From a virus, in the IMG/VR virus record IMGVR_UViG_3300028392_000321, positions 1 to 21,894 of that record: a stretch of 21,894 nucleotides of DNA. One strand, 5' to 3'. The notes under the pieces were generated by a model. The model was not told the origin of the DNA. It ran no database searches and saw only the letters and a program-made list of their open reading frames with translations. Positions within the stretch are counted from its first letter, which is position 1. Every line of letters begins with the position of its first letter. The translations under genes and the position numbers were made by a program. Positions 14,077 through 21,073 of this stretch are shown piece after piece.

Positions 14077-14132
14077 TCCTCGCAATAATAGCCGCCTTTA
14101 TTGTAGCCGTCATAACTTCAAACATAGAATAA
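14073..14132 (+). CDS. Candidate 19-residue hydrophobic peptide (GTG start)
   Basis: Overlaps the end of the 29-residue frame by four bases (GTGA), the usual coupling overlap. It would read MILAIIAAFIVAVITSNIE: one short hydrophobic span and an acidic end. Its DNA repeats 12 bases of the first peptide's span (TTATTGTAGCCG at 14042-14053 and 14098-14109), so the second may be a partial duplication of the first. The small size makes chance likely. Confidence 0.25.
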   Translation: MILAIIAAFIVAVITSNIE

Positions 14133-14135
14133 AAG

Positions 14136-14158
14136 AAAAGGCCTCACGGCCTTTTTTT
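14136..14158 (+). terminator. Terminator of the plus-strand mini-operon
   Basis: AAAAGGCC / GGCCTTTT stem (14136-14143 and 14148-14155) with loop TCAC and seven T's in total (14152-14158). It lies just after the last small frame. Confidence 0.85.
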
Positions 14159-14172
14159 ATGTTCTTAGTATT

Positions 14173-14196
14173 AAAAAAAAGGCCTCACGGCCTTTT
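14173..14196 (-). terminator. Terminator of the replication operon
   Basis: The same GGCC-TCAC-GGCC core as the neighbouring terminator, with eight A's on the left (14173-14180), giving eight T's after the stem on the minus strand. It lies a few bases beyond the stop of the primase-helicase gene. Both copies have the loop in the same orientation, so one is a direct duplicate of the other. Confidence 0.85.
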
Positions 14197-14202
14197 CTTG
14201 TT

Positions 14203-16482
14203 TTACTTAACTATTGATAGCTTCTTAAAGACTTCTGGCTCTACCATACGCCTCAGCTCCGATTTTGTCATGTCGCCAATGTTAGGAGCAGTGAAAATAT
14301 GTTTAGCCGTTGTGTAATCCCTACTACTAATCCTGCCCTTGTCTAACCAGCCAGCTTCTTTTAAAGCATGTAGAAAAGCCGGTTGAGGGATTTTATTACC
14401 GCTTGATTGCGTTAAGCGTTCGCATATCGCATGGAATGGCGACGCTATAACACCTGACGCAAATTCACCCACTCTTAAGCGCATCATGTCCACCAAATAC
14501 GACTCAGCGCTCGACATACCTTGCTCAACTAGATTCAACTTGAATTCCGTCATCATAGGCGCGGCACTTGGATTAAACTTGCTCACATCTCTAGTATGTA
14601 GCCATGACGCTATAGCCTCATAGCCTCCGCCAGTTTTAAACCACTCCCACATCGTTTGCGCTTTATCAGGACACATACGCGGTGCATGTGACCACACGCA
14701 AAACCAACGCCTATCCTGGCTTTCAAGTTGAATTGGGACAGGGTCATTACTAAACGCCAACACAAATACGCGGTTAAGCATATCGTATGGGTGCAATCCT
14801 TTTCTATTGATAGTCAAAGTTTCAGGAGGCGCGGCAATGATCGGTTTTAGTTTGTTAGCTAATGCTCTTCTCTCTTTAGCATCGACTTCTTTCAGCTCAT
14901 TGAGTATCAGGATCTCAGACTCAAGCGCATAGCCAAACGCGCTATTAATGCTTGAGCTATCAACTAGGCCACGATTTTTAAGATGTGCGCCACAAACAGC
15001 CCATATAAAAGGTGCATACATGGTATCCTTGCCAGCTCCTTGATCACCGCCATGTAAGATCGCATGATTGATCTTGACTTCAGGATGCTGAACCTTATAC
15101 GCCATCACGTTGAAAATATGCTCAAGCTCGTCATGGTTAGTCACTAAAGTTTTACAATGCTCTAACCATGCCGATACATCACCGGCTACATGATCAGGTC
15201 TAGCATCACGCCAACGATTGCCGTACAAATCGCCATCAAGGGCGGTTATAACGGATTCACCGGCTGCATAGGTTATACCAACAAGTGTTTTAGCGCCCAT
15301 AGCCTGCCTGTTCTCGTCATAACTACTGGCGGCTTCTATCTTGCGGCCGTTATGAATTGACTTACAATCGACATGCTTATATAAAGCATTAAAAGCTGAC
15401 CTGCTGACCTCACGTCTTGACTCAAGGTCAAAATAGGTCTCGTCCTGAATGACGTACGCATACCGCTCGAACCAGTCACGCTTTTCTATACGTCCAAGCT
15501 CTTTGCGTTCTACTTCAGCAATCAACGCATCAGCATCATTAGTAAACATGTCCGAGGGTTCTAGTTTGGCTAGGGTGTCATTCATAACCGATGCTAATAA
15601 TTCTTCCCGTAGTCCATGACTATGAATCGGGCCACCGTTAGCCTGTACCCATTCTAAAAAGCCTTTACTATCTAAATGCTGGCATGACTCATGGAAGCAC
15701 ATGTAAGCTCGGTTTAACGGGTGATAGCGTGCCATCGGGTTATTATCGGAATGATTACCTGCATTAATACAATTAACACCGTACCAGCCTTCACCATTAA
15801 CCGACTCAATAACATCACCGCGAGCATCAAGCCAAGTCAGCACGTCATCTTGACCATCGTCCATCAAATCTATACGTTTGACGGTTGCTGTATCTGCTTC
15901 ATTAGGTATAACTCCAAGGGCATTACAAATTTCAGGCAAGCTAAACTCCAAGTCTGGATTGAAAGAAGTTAACACCGATTTAAAGTTATCTCTGCCGGGC
16001 TTAAGATTGACAGAGCCGGGTAGTCTAAAGTTACGCACAGCGTTAATAGCCCCACCATCAGTATACCCAGCATCAGCTATAGCTTTAATAGCTGCGCTAA
16101 ACTCACCTTTAGTCGGCTGGTCATCAAGGGCAAAGACATAAGTATATTGATAGTTATTAGGTGAAGTCTCCATAATCCAAGTAGGTTGTAAATCAGGCGC
16201 TTTAGATTTAGTGCCTATATCATCAAGCATTAAAAACGCTACTACTTCGCAATTAGATGCAGAAGCACTAGGCTTACCATCTTTAAAACGATTAACGATA
16301 AAACTTCCAGTGTTACAAAACCAAGCACCTTTACCATCATATCTATTTGGAAGATATGCGGGCCAAGTGCATTGTTGTGCGCCATCTTTATGAAAAAGAT
16401 TAGGTTTCGGAATCTGTTTAACAAATAAAATTGTTTCGCCTTGAGGCGCGATAGATATTAGATAATCTATGAATTCACTCAT
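14203..16482 (-). CDS. Primase-helicase (RepB-type primase + SF3/VapE-like helicase)
   Basis: A 759-residue fusion that should prime and unwind phage DNA. Residues about 75-170 look like a RepB/archaeo-eukaryotic-type primase: the acid pair D87-D88 in VAFLMLDDIGTKS, then YQYTYVFA and NAVRNFRLPGSVNLK. Residues 238-269 carry a likely zinc site (C238, H244, C262, H264, C267). The C-terminal half is a DUF5906/VapE-like SF3 helicase, with Walker A GGDQGAGKDT (478-487), Walker B EILILNEL (523-530), LAFSND with sensor N579, and DRRW (590-593) with an arginine-finger candidate. The last 100 residues may be a winged helix. The start overlaps the HNH stop (ATGA), with AGGG upstream inside the HNH gene. 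It lies in the same operon as the polymerase. Assignments are by eye but consistent. Confidence 0.85.
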   Translation of the reverse strand: MSEFIDYLISIAPQGETILFVKQIPKPNLFHKDGAQQCTWPAYLPNRYDGKGAWFCNTGSFIVNRFKDGKPSASASNCEVVAFLMLDDIGTKSKAPDLQPTWIMETSPNNYQYTYVFALDDQPTKGEFSAAIKAIADAGYTDGGAINAVRNFRLPGSVNLKPGRDNFKSVLTSFNPDLEFSLPEICNALGVIPNEADTATVKRIDLMDDGQDDVLTWLDARGDVIESVNGEGWYGVNCINAGNHSDNNPMARYHPLNRAYMCFHESCQHLDSKGFLEWVQANGGPIHSHGLREELLASVMNDTLAKLEPSDMFTNDADALIAEVERKELGRIEKRDWFERYAYVIQDETYFDLESRREVSRSAFNALYKHVDCKSIHNGRKIEAASSYDENRQAMGAKTLVGITYAAGESVITALDGDLYGNRWRDARPDHVAGDVSAWLEHCKTLVTNHDELEHIFNVMAYKVQHPEVKINHAILHGGDQGAGKDTMYAPFIWAVCGAHLKNRGLVDSSSINSAFGYALESEILILNELKEVDAKERRALANKLKPIIAAPPETLTINRKGLHPYDMLNRVFVLAFSNDPVPIQLESQDRRWFCVWSHAPRMCPDKAQTMWEWFKTGGGYEAIASWLHTRDVSKFNPSAAPMMTEFKLNLVEQGMSSAESYLVDMMRLRVGEFASGVIASPFHAICERLTQSSGNKIPQPAFLHALKEAGWLDKGRISSRDYTTAKHIFTAPNIGDMTKSELRRMVEPEVFKKLSIVK

Positions 16483-16982
16483 GCTAATGCCCTATGAGAA
16501 TGTAATTGTTCTTCTGCTCGTTTTCTAACTGTGATAGCCTCATCTAAATCTTTAAATCGACCTAAGCTATGAGTGATATGGTTGACAGTTATCTGCGCGC
16601 GCCAACCTTTAGTTAAAGAGTCCCAATAAATACCTTTAACACCTGAAGTATTATTCGCCCTTATTTTAGTATTTTGGCTATTTTGAGAATCAGTAACTTC
16701 TCTTAAATTGGCAATTTTATTATCATGCCTAATTCTATTTATGTGATCTAGCTGACCTATAGGCCAAACATCAAACATATAAAGCCAAGCTAATCTATGA
16801 GCTAAATAATCTTTTTTATTAATGCAAATATAAACGTATCCAGTAGCAATATGAAAATGCCCTGCTTGCGTGCCTAATAACGCGCAATAATTCCTATCAA
16901 TGTTATTAGTAAATAATCCTGTGTCAGGATCATAATGTAAGAGCTTTTTTAATTCAGTTTGTGATAAACTAGATGCAGTCAC
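16479..16982 (-). CDS. HNH endonuclease with AP2 DNA-binding domain
   Basis: A 167-residue homing-type nuclease beginning with GTG at 16980-16982, chosen because AGGA lies 7 bases before it. Order: an N-terminal recognition segment (LLHYDPDTGLFTN), the HNH core (AHRLAWLYM with H62, QLDHINRIRHDNKIANLREV with D79, H80 and N88), then an AP2 domain (SGVKGIYWDSLTKGWRAQI, LGRFKDLDEAI, about 113-155). This is the commonest layout of phage HNH-AP2 endonucleases. It lies between polymerase and primase genes, with a terminator upstream and a four-base overlap downstream. It is therefore an insert that has become coupled to primase translation. All key residues are intact. Confidence 0.9.
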   Translation of the reverse strand: MTASSLSQTELKKLLHYDPDTGLFTNNIDRNYCALLGTQAGHFHIATGYVYICINKKDYLAHRLAWLYMFDVWPIGQLDHINRIRHDNKIANLREVTDSQNSQNTKIRANNTSGVKGIYWDSLTKGWRAQITVNHITHSLGRFKDLDEAITVRKRAEEQLHSHRALA

Positions 16983-17011
16983 GATCGTTTCCTATCTAAA
17001 TGATTGAGATT

Positions 17012-17048
17012 AAAAAAGGCGACTTCTTTAGCGGAAGGTCGCCTTTTT
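17012..17048 (-). terminator. Terminator between polymerase and HNH-AP2 genes
   Basis: Stem AAAAAGGCGAC / GTCGCCTTTTT (17013-17023 and 17038-17048) with extra inner pairs and a T-run on both sides, so it can work in both directions. On the minus strand it follows the polymerase stop by about 25 bases. Confidence 0.8.
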
Positions 17049-17071
17049 GCTTTTTGAGTTGTAAGTATATA

Positions 17072-18958
17072 CTACTTTCCATATCGAAACATAGTGCTTA
17101 TTTCCACTTCTAATGGAAGGCCAATACCCCACGATGGGGGTTTACACATAACTTCAGCCATACGGGCAGATATTATTTCAGCGTCTTCAATAGCGCACTC
17201 AACCACAATTTCATCATGTACAGTTGCTATAATTTGTATACCCTCTGATGAAAGAACTCTAAGCGAATTCCTTAATAGATCATTTGCTGTGGCTTGAGCA
17301 ATGTTTTCTTGTGCGATCCCTTGCCACAGTCTAGCTCTAGGCCATTCTAAAGCATCGGCAGCAGGTTTGAACGCGGCCTTTAAATAAGTTACTGAGCCAT
17401 CTTCTATACGTGCAAACGGATAGCACAATACTCTCCCAGACGGAAGAATGTACCATAAATGTACGCCATCAAATAGATAGGCAACTCTACCAGCAGAAAA
17501 TTCATGGTTCTTGTGTCTCATGGCAGACATGTAGGCGCGTTCAAGGTCTTGACCATAAGGCATCATCCAAGGATTAGCCACACGCCAGCCATTAATCATA
17601 CGTTTTATTTGGTGTTCTGACATCTCTAAGCCATAGATTCTAGCCATTGATGCAAACGCTCCAGCACCGCCTGAAAAGCCAAGTGCAAGCTCCTGCACCT
17701 TGCCAATAAAGCGCTGATCTTTAGTCACTTCTTTAGTGTTGAAAGTAGACTTTGCGTTCTCGACATACACGTCACCACCTGACCTGAAGATGTCAAGTTT
17801 AGCTTCAGATGCAATATGATTAGACAGCCAAGGATTACAACGTGCTTCAATACCAGCCCAGTCAGCTACGACTAACACATTTCCTTTAGCAGGTATGATA
17901 GAGGGACGGATCATGCCCTTAAGAACGTCAGTAACACGACTGCCATAAGCACTAAGGTCATCACCTGCCATCATAGCAGCACGTACCGCGACAGGGTCTT
18001 TAGCACAAATGCGAGCCATATTCTGCAACTGAACGCCATAAGAAGAAGCCCGGCCAGTAGCTGCACCGCCATTAAAGACAAATGCGCCCCTAACTCGGTA
18101 GTCTTCTATATCTGATAACTGCGCCATGCGTTTAAACTTAGCGATAGACGATGCGCTAATATCATCGATACATTGCACGACATCCAGCACATCATCAGGC
18201 AAGTCTAATTGCAGTAAAGCAGTCCTGACATTTTTATTAAGTGATAGTTTGTCATCAACCATCATTAGTTCTGGATCAATACGCTCGGATATCCATAGTT
18301 TTAATTTAGGTGATCTGGCAGACGCTATACCGGTGATATCTTTTACAAGCGATTGTATATCGTCCAACTCAGCAGAAGCATAGACAATAGCAGCATTACA
18401 TAGGGGAACATCTACAAGTAAACCTTTATCGTTGATTCTTTCGTTAATTTGATAGTCAAGCAATTCTTCATCAGATAGCTGACGTAATGCCAGACTGACT
18501 TCACGCATAGCACGAACGTCTTGTTCACAGTATTTGATTAGTTCAGGGATTAGTTCAGTATTGTATGGAGGGAGACAGCATTGACGGATAAGCTGTTTGC
18601 CTCGATGATCTTTTTTCATCTTAGCAGACATAGCACGGCCGATATCTTCAAGGCTACCGGGCAAGCAATTAGCCCTAGCTTGAGCAGCAGTGCAGTAGAA
18701 TTGTTCTAGTTTGAAGTTGATACCAAGTACATACCAGAAGATCAGGCGCTCAAAGGTAGCGTTATGCGCGCGTATTTGGCCAGTATAGTTTCTGACAGCA
18801 TCAGGGAATGGTTGATCCGGTGTCCAAGTCTGAACATCTTCATCATTAAAAGCATAAGACATACATAAAACTTGTGTGGTCAAGTCTTGAGCATAGTTGT
18901 AGACACCATGCTTTTTTAAATCACAAGCGGATTTAGTTTCAAAGTCAATGAATAACAT
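17072..18958 (-). CDS. Family A DNA polymerase with 3'-5' exonuclease
   Basis: A 628-residue Pol I-like replicative polymerase without a 5'-3' exonuclease domain. Proofreading motifs: D5 and E7 in FIDFETKS, AHNATFER (64-71), and YCEQDVRAM (143-151). Polymerase motif A is VVADWAGIEAR with D366 and E371. Motif B is RFIGKVQELALGFSGGAG with R416 and K420. Motif C is HDEIVVE with D582 and E583. All catalytic acids are present. At the position equivalent to E. coli Phe762, K420+4, there is L424, a variant used as a marker of phage lifestyle. The start has the ribosome site AGGA. It lies between the ssDNA-binding candidate and the HNH-primase pair, with terminators on both sides. Confidence 0.95.
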   Translation of the reverse strand: MLFIDFETKSACDLKKHGVYNYAQDLTTQVLCMSYAFNDEDVQTWTPDQPFPDAVRNYTGQIRAHNATFERLIFWYVLGINFKLEQFYCTAAQARANCLPGSLEDIGRAMSAKMKKDHRGKQLIRQCCLPPYNTELIPELIKYCEQDVRAMREVSLALRQLSDEELLDYQINERINDKGLLVDVPLCNAAIVYASAELDDIQSLVKDITGIASARSPKLKLWISERIDPELMMVDDKLSLNKNVRTALLQLDLPDDVLDVVQCIDDISASSIAKFKRMAQLSDIEDYRVRGAFVFNGGAATGRASSYGVQLQNMARICAKDPVAVRAAMMAGDDLSAYGSRVTDVLKGMIRPSIIPAKGNVLVVADWAGIEARCNPWLSNHIASEAKLDIFRSGGDVYVENAKSTFNTKEVTKDQRFIGKVQELALGFSGGAGAFASMARIYGLEMSEHQIKRMINGWRVANPWMMPYGQDLERAYMSAMRHKNHEFSAGRVAYLFDGVHLWYILPSGRVLCYPFARIEDGSVTYLKAAFKPAADALEWPRARLWQGIAQENIAQATANDLLRNSLRVLSSEGIQIIATVHDEIVVECAIEDAEIISARMAEVMCKPPSWGIGLPLEVEISTMFRYGK

Positions 18959-18980
18959 AGTCGTTCCTAAAATTAAGGGG

Positions 18981-19005
18981 AAAAAAAACCCTGCCTAAGC
19001 AGGGT
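18981..19005 (-). terminator. Terminator between ssDNA-binding candidate and polymerase genes
   Basis: ACCCTGC / GCAGGGT stem (18988-18994 and 18999-19005) with 4-base loop CTAA, followed on the minus strand by at least seven T's (18981-18987). It begins about 12 bases after the stop of the 207-residue gene. Confidence 0.85.
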
Positions 19006-19017
19006 CTCTTATTTAAT

Positions 19018-19641
19018 TTAGACTGATCTACGTCTTCTACCTGATTCTTCAGCTACTTCTTCAGTTTCAGGTTCACCACCAAGGCCAACCCATTCAATGA
19101 TATCAAACAAAGGAGTGTAAATCTTACCGTAGGCTTTATGTTGGTAAAATTCTTTCTTCAAAGTAATGACTGGAACAGGCTTAGTTTGATCTTCATCAAC
19201 TTGACCAGCGATAGATACTGCTAATGCTTGAACAGAACGCTTACCACCTACCGAAGTAGTAGAATAACGTACTTCCATGCCTTTATCTTCACCAGTTAAG
19301 CATTTAAGCGACATGCCAACCTGAGTTTCCCAACCACGTTTACCGCCAGTTGGAGCTGCATCAAGTTCAGGTAATGGTTGAGTGATGTTGACCATCTTCT
19401 CACCAAGAACTTCACCTTCACCCCAGCAAATAAAACCGTGTACGAAAGAGAACGGATTAACCGCCCATGTAGATTCTGCTTCTACTTCATTCTCACCAGC
19501 ACCATACACCCAGTGACCTGTACGATCCATTTTCAGGATTGCAGAGCCAGCAGCACTTTCAGTTACGATAGACCGAAGGGAAGTAGATAGTGATTGAACT
19601 GAAGGGAGATTAGAACCAGCGAAAGCTACTAAATTTGACAT
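19018..19641 (-). CDS. Probable single-stranded DNA-binding protein
   Basis: A 207-residue protein between the DUF2800-type nuclease and the polymerase. In many tailed phages the gene at this place is a DUF2815-like, OB-fold ssDNA-binding protein, so the role is mainly positional. The middle has strands that suit such a fold (HWVYGAGENEVEAESTWAV, GFICWGEGEVLGEKMV, RGWETQVGMSLKCLTGED), several exposed aromatics and a GKRSVQALAVSIAGQVDED stretch. The C-terminus is Glu-rich and then basic (RRRRSV), unlike the plain acidic tip of E. coli SSB. A strong terminator follows it, which would allow this gene to be made in larger amounts than the polymerase. Confidence 0.55.
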   Translation of the reverse strand: MSNLVAFAGSNLPSVQSLSTSLRSIVTESAAGSAILKMDRTGHWVYGAGENEVEAESTWAVNPFSFVHGFICWGEGEVLGEKMVNITQPLPELDAAPTGGKRGWETQVGMSLKCLTGEDKGMEVRYSTTSVGGKRSVQALAVSIAGQVDEDQTKPVPVITLKKEFYQHKAYGKIYTPLFDIIEWVGLGGEPETEEVAEESGRRRRSV

Positions 19642-19652
19642 TTTAAAATACC

Positions 19653-20744
19653 TTATTGTAGTTTACTAAGGGCAGCAGAAAGTTGCTGACCGATTAAAAG
19701 CACTGCTGGACGGGGATCGTCTAAGAGTGCCATTGTGTTACCTGATGAAATGGATACTACTTCTGGCAAAGGCTGTTTAAGTTTTTTAAGCTTTTTTTCA
19801 GCCTGAGCAGGAGAGATAAACGATGACTCCATAACGTCAGATTCTGTTAAGCCAGATGCAATCAAGGCAGCTTTAGCCGCTACTTCATCTGACCATTTAC
19901 GTGTTGCGCGTTTCGCAACAAGTTTGTAATTCGGTAAAGCGAGGCCAGAGTTTAGCATACTAAATGCTAATGTACGTAAATCTTTTATCCATTCTTCTAA
20001 AATGTCAGCATTTTGAAGATAAGCACTAATCGCTTCTGGATCAATAGATGTTAATTGTACTTTTAAAGCACGATCAACAGCGCCAGTCATTAAAGGACAG
20101 GTAGGTTTAGCTGCACACCATTTACAATGAGAGCCTTCTTTAAGAGGCGCGTTCAATTTCATAGCTGCATTAACAGCAGATAGTAATTGATGCTCAAAGG
20201 TTTTGATACGTTCTACTGTAGTCACCCAACGCTTAATCATAGGAGGCTGAATAATGATAAGCTCAACTTCTTTACAGTCTTTAAATACCCATTGTGTAGC
20301 CTTAGTTCTCATTGCAGCAGCAGCATAGAACATTAACTGCTCATTTTCTACCGCGTCAACCACCACACCGTTTCCAAATTTCCAGTCCAATACAACAGCG
20401 CGATCACCCACCCGACCAAGTACATCACAAGAACCAAACACGTCAGGTATGTACTCACCGAAATTGACTTCAGCTTCAACCACCAATTCCATCTTTTTTT
20501 CAGGATCAACTTCATCTAGTAGCCTCAACGCTGGCAGGAGTTTAGTTTCTAACAAATCTTCATTGAAATAAGGAGGCATAATACCTTTATCTAAATATAA
20601 AGCTATCGCTTCATGAAGCAACGTCCCTTCTTCAGCATAAGATGATGATGATTGCTCAGGTGCAGCATTACATAAAGCAACGCTACCGGGGCAGTTGATA
20701 ACACGTTTGGCAGTTGAACCACCGACTATTTTACTATGAGCCAT
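19653..20744 (-). CDS. RecB/Cas4-like Fe-S nuclease (DUF2800 type)
   Basis: A 363-residue PD-(D/E)XK nuclease. The ATG at 20744 was preferred to one at 20783 because ACGGAG lies 8 bases before it. Visible motifs: AEEGTLLHEA (E38, E39, H44), GSCDVL (D107), VVLDWKFG (D120 and K122), and NEQLMFYAAA (Q136, Y140). C18 in the N-terminal NCPGS, together with C207, C210 and C216 (HCKWCAAKPTCP), matches the four-cysteine iron-sulfur site of Cas4/AddB-type nucleases. It probably processes DNA ends in phage recombination or replication. It is the first gene of the replication operon, just below the divergent promoter. Confidence 0.85.
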   Translation of the reverse strand: MAHSKIVGGSTAKRVINCPGSVALCNAAPEQSSSSYAEEGTLLHEAIALYLDKGIMPPYFNEDLLETKLLPALRLLDEVDPEKKMELVVEAEVNFGEYIPDVFGSCDVLGRVGDRAVVLDWKFGNGVVVDAVENEQLMFYAAAAMRTKATQWVFKDCKEVELIIIQPPMIKRWVTTVERIKTFEHQLLSAVNAAMKLNAPLKEGSHCKWCAAKPTCPLMTGAVDRALKVQLTSIDPEAISAYLQNADILEEWIKDLRTLAFSMLNSGLALPNYKLVAKRATRKWSDEVAAKAALIASGLTESDVMESSFISPAQAEKKLKKLKQPLPEVVSISSGNTMALLDDPRPAVLLIGQQLSAALSKLQ

Positions 20745-20771
20745 TATTTTATCTCCGTTTAAGTTGGTTAA

Positions 20772-20799
20772 ATAATAACACAAAAATAATATTGTACAA
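20772..20799 (-). promoter_or_regulatory. Promoter of the replication operon
   Basis: On the minus strand TTGTAC (20794-20799) and TATTAT (20772-20777) are spaced by 16 bases, with TGT directly upstream of the -10 (extended -10). It would start transcription about 20 bases before the nuclease ATG. Confidence 0.6.
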
Positions 20800-20821
20800 A
20801 TTTATTTTACAATGATATGCT
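20792..20821 (+). promoter_or_regulatory. Divergent promoter of the rightward operon
   Basis: On the plus strand TTGTAC (20792-20797) and TATGCT (20816-20821), spaced 18 bases, with TGA directly before the -10. Its -35 shares the palindrome TTGTACAA (20792-20799) with the minus-strand promoter; matching A/T arms on both sides extend it to an imperfect palindrome of about 26 bases. Confidence 0.55.
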
Positions 20822-20848
20822 ACAGCCTCACTCAAAAAAGGAAACGAC

Positions 20849-21073
20849 ATGAACATAAACGCATTAAGAACCATCGCATTAATCACCGCTTTTATATCAG
20901 GCGCATTTGCCCACAGCTTCTATTTTAAAGCCCCGCTTAACATGGTGAAGATGGAAGTTACTAAGTCAGGCAAGTTTGTATTGAACGATGGACACATCTA
21001 TGAGTTGAACGAATTAGAAGTAGACATGGTGTTTCCTACTCAGCAATATAATCTGCCATCAGGTAAAAGATAA
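20849..21073 (+). CDS. Small membrane protein, 74 residues
   Basis: Starts at an ATG with a strong AAGGAAA ribosome site 6-10 bases upstream. Residues 8-26 (TIALITAFISGAFAHSFYF) form one membrane span or an uncleaved signal anchor. The rest (about 48 residues) is soluble, with an alternating pattern (KMEVTKSGKFVLNDGHIYEL), and would face the periplasm if the start is inside. There is no lipobox cysteine. It is the first gene of the rightward operon, overlapping the next one by TAATG. Such small membrane proteins are common in early phage operons; function is unknown. Confidence 0.6.
   Translation: MNINALRTIALITAFISGAFAHSFYFKAPLNMVKMEVTKSGKFVLNDGHIYELNELEVDMVFPTQQYNLPSGKR

Noticed and set aside
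20745-20783. 13-residue N-terminal extension of the DUF2800-type nuclease
   Set aside because: The second ATG (20744) has ACGGAG upstream and gives the usual family start MAHSKIVGGS; the extension overlaps the promoter's start region.
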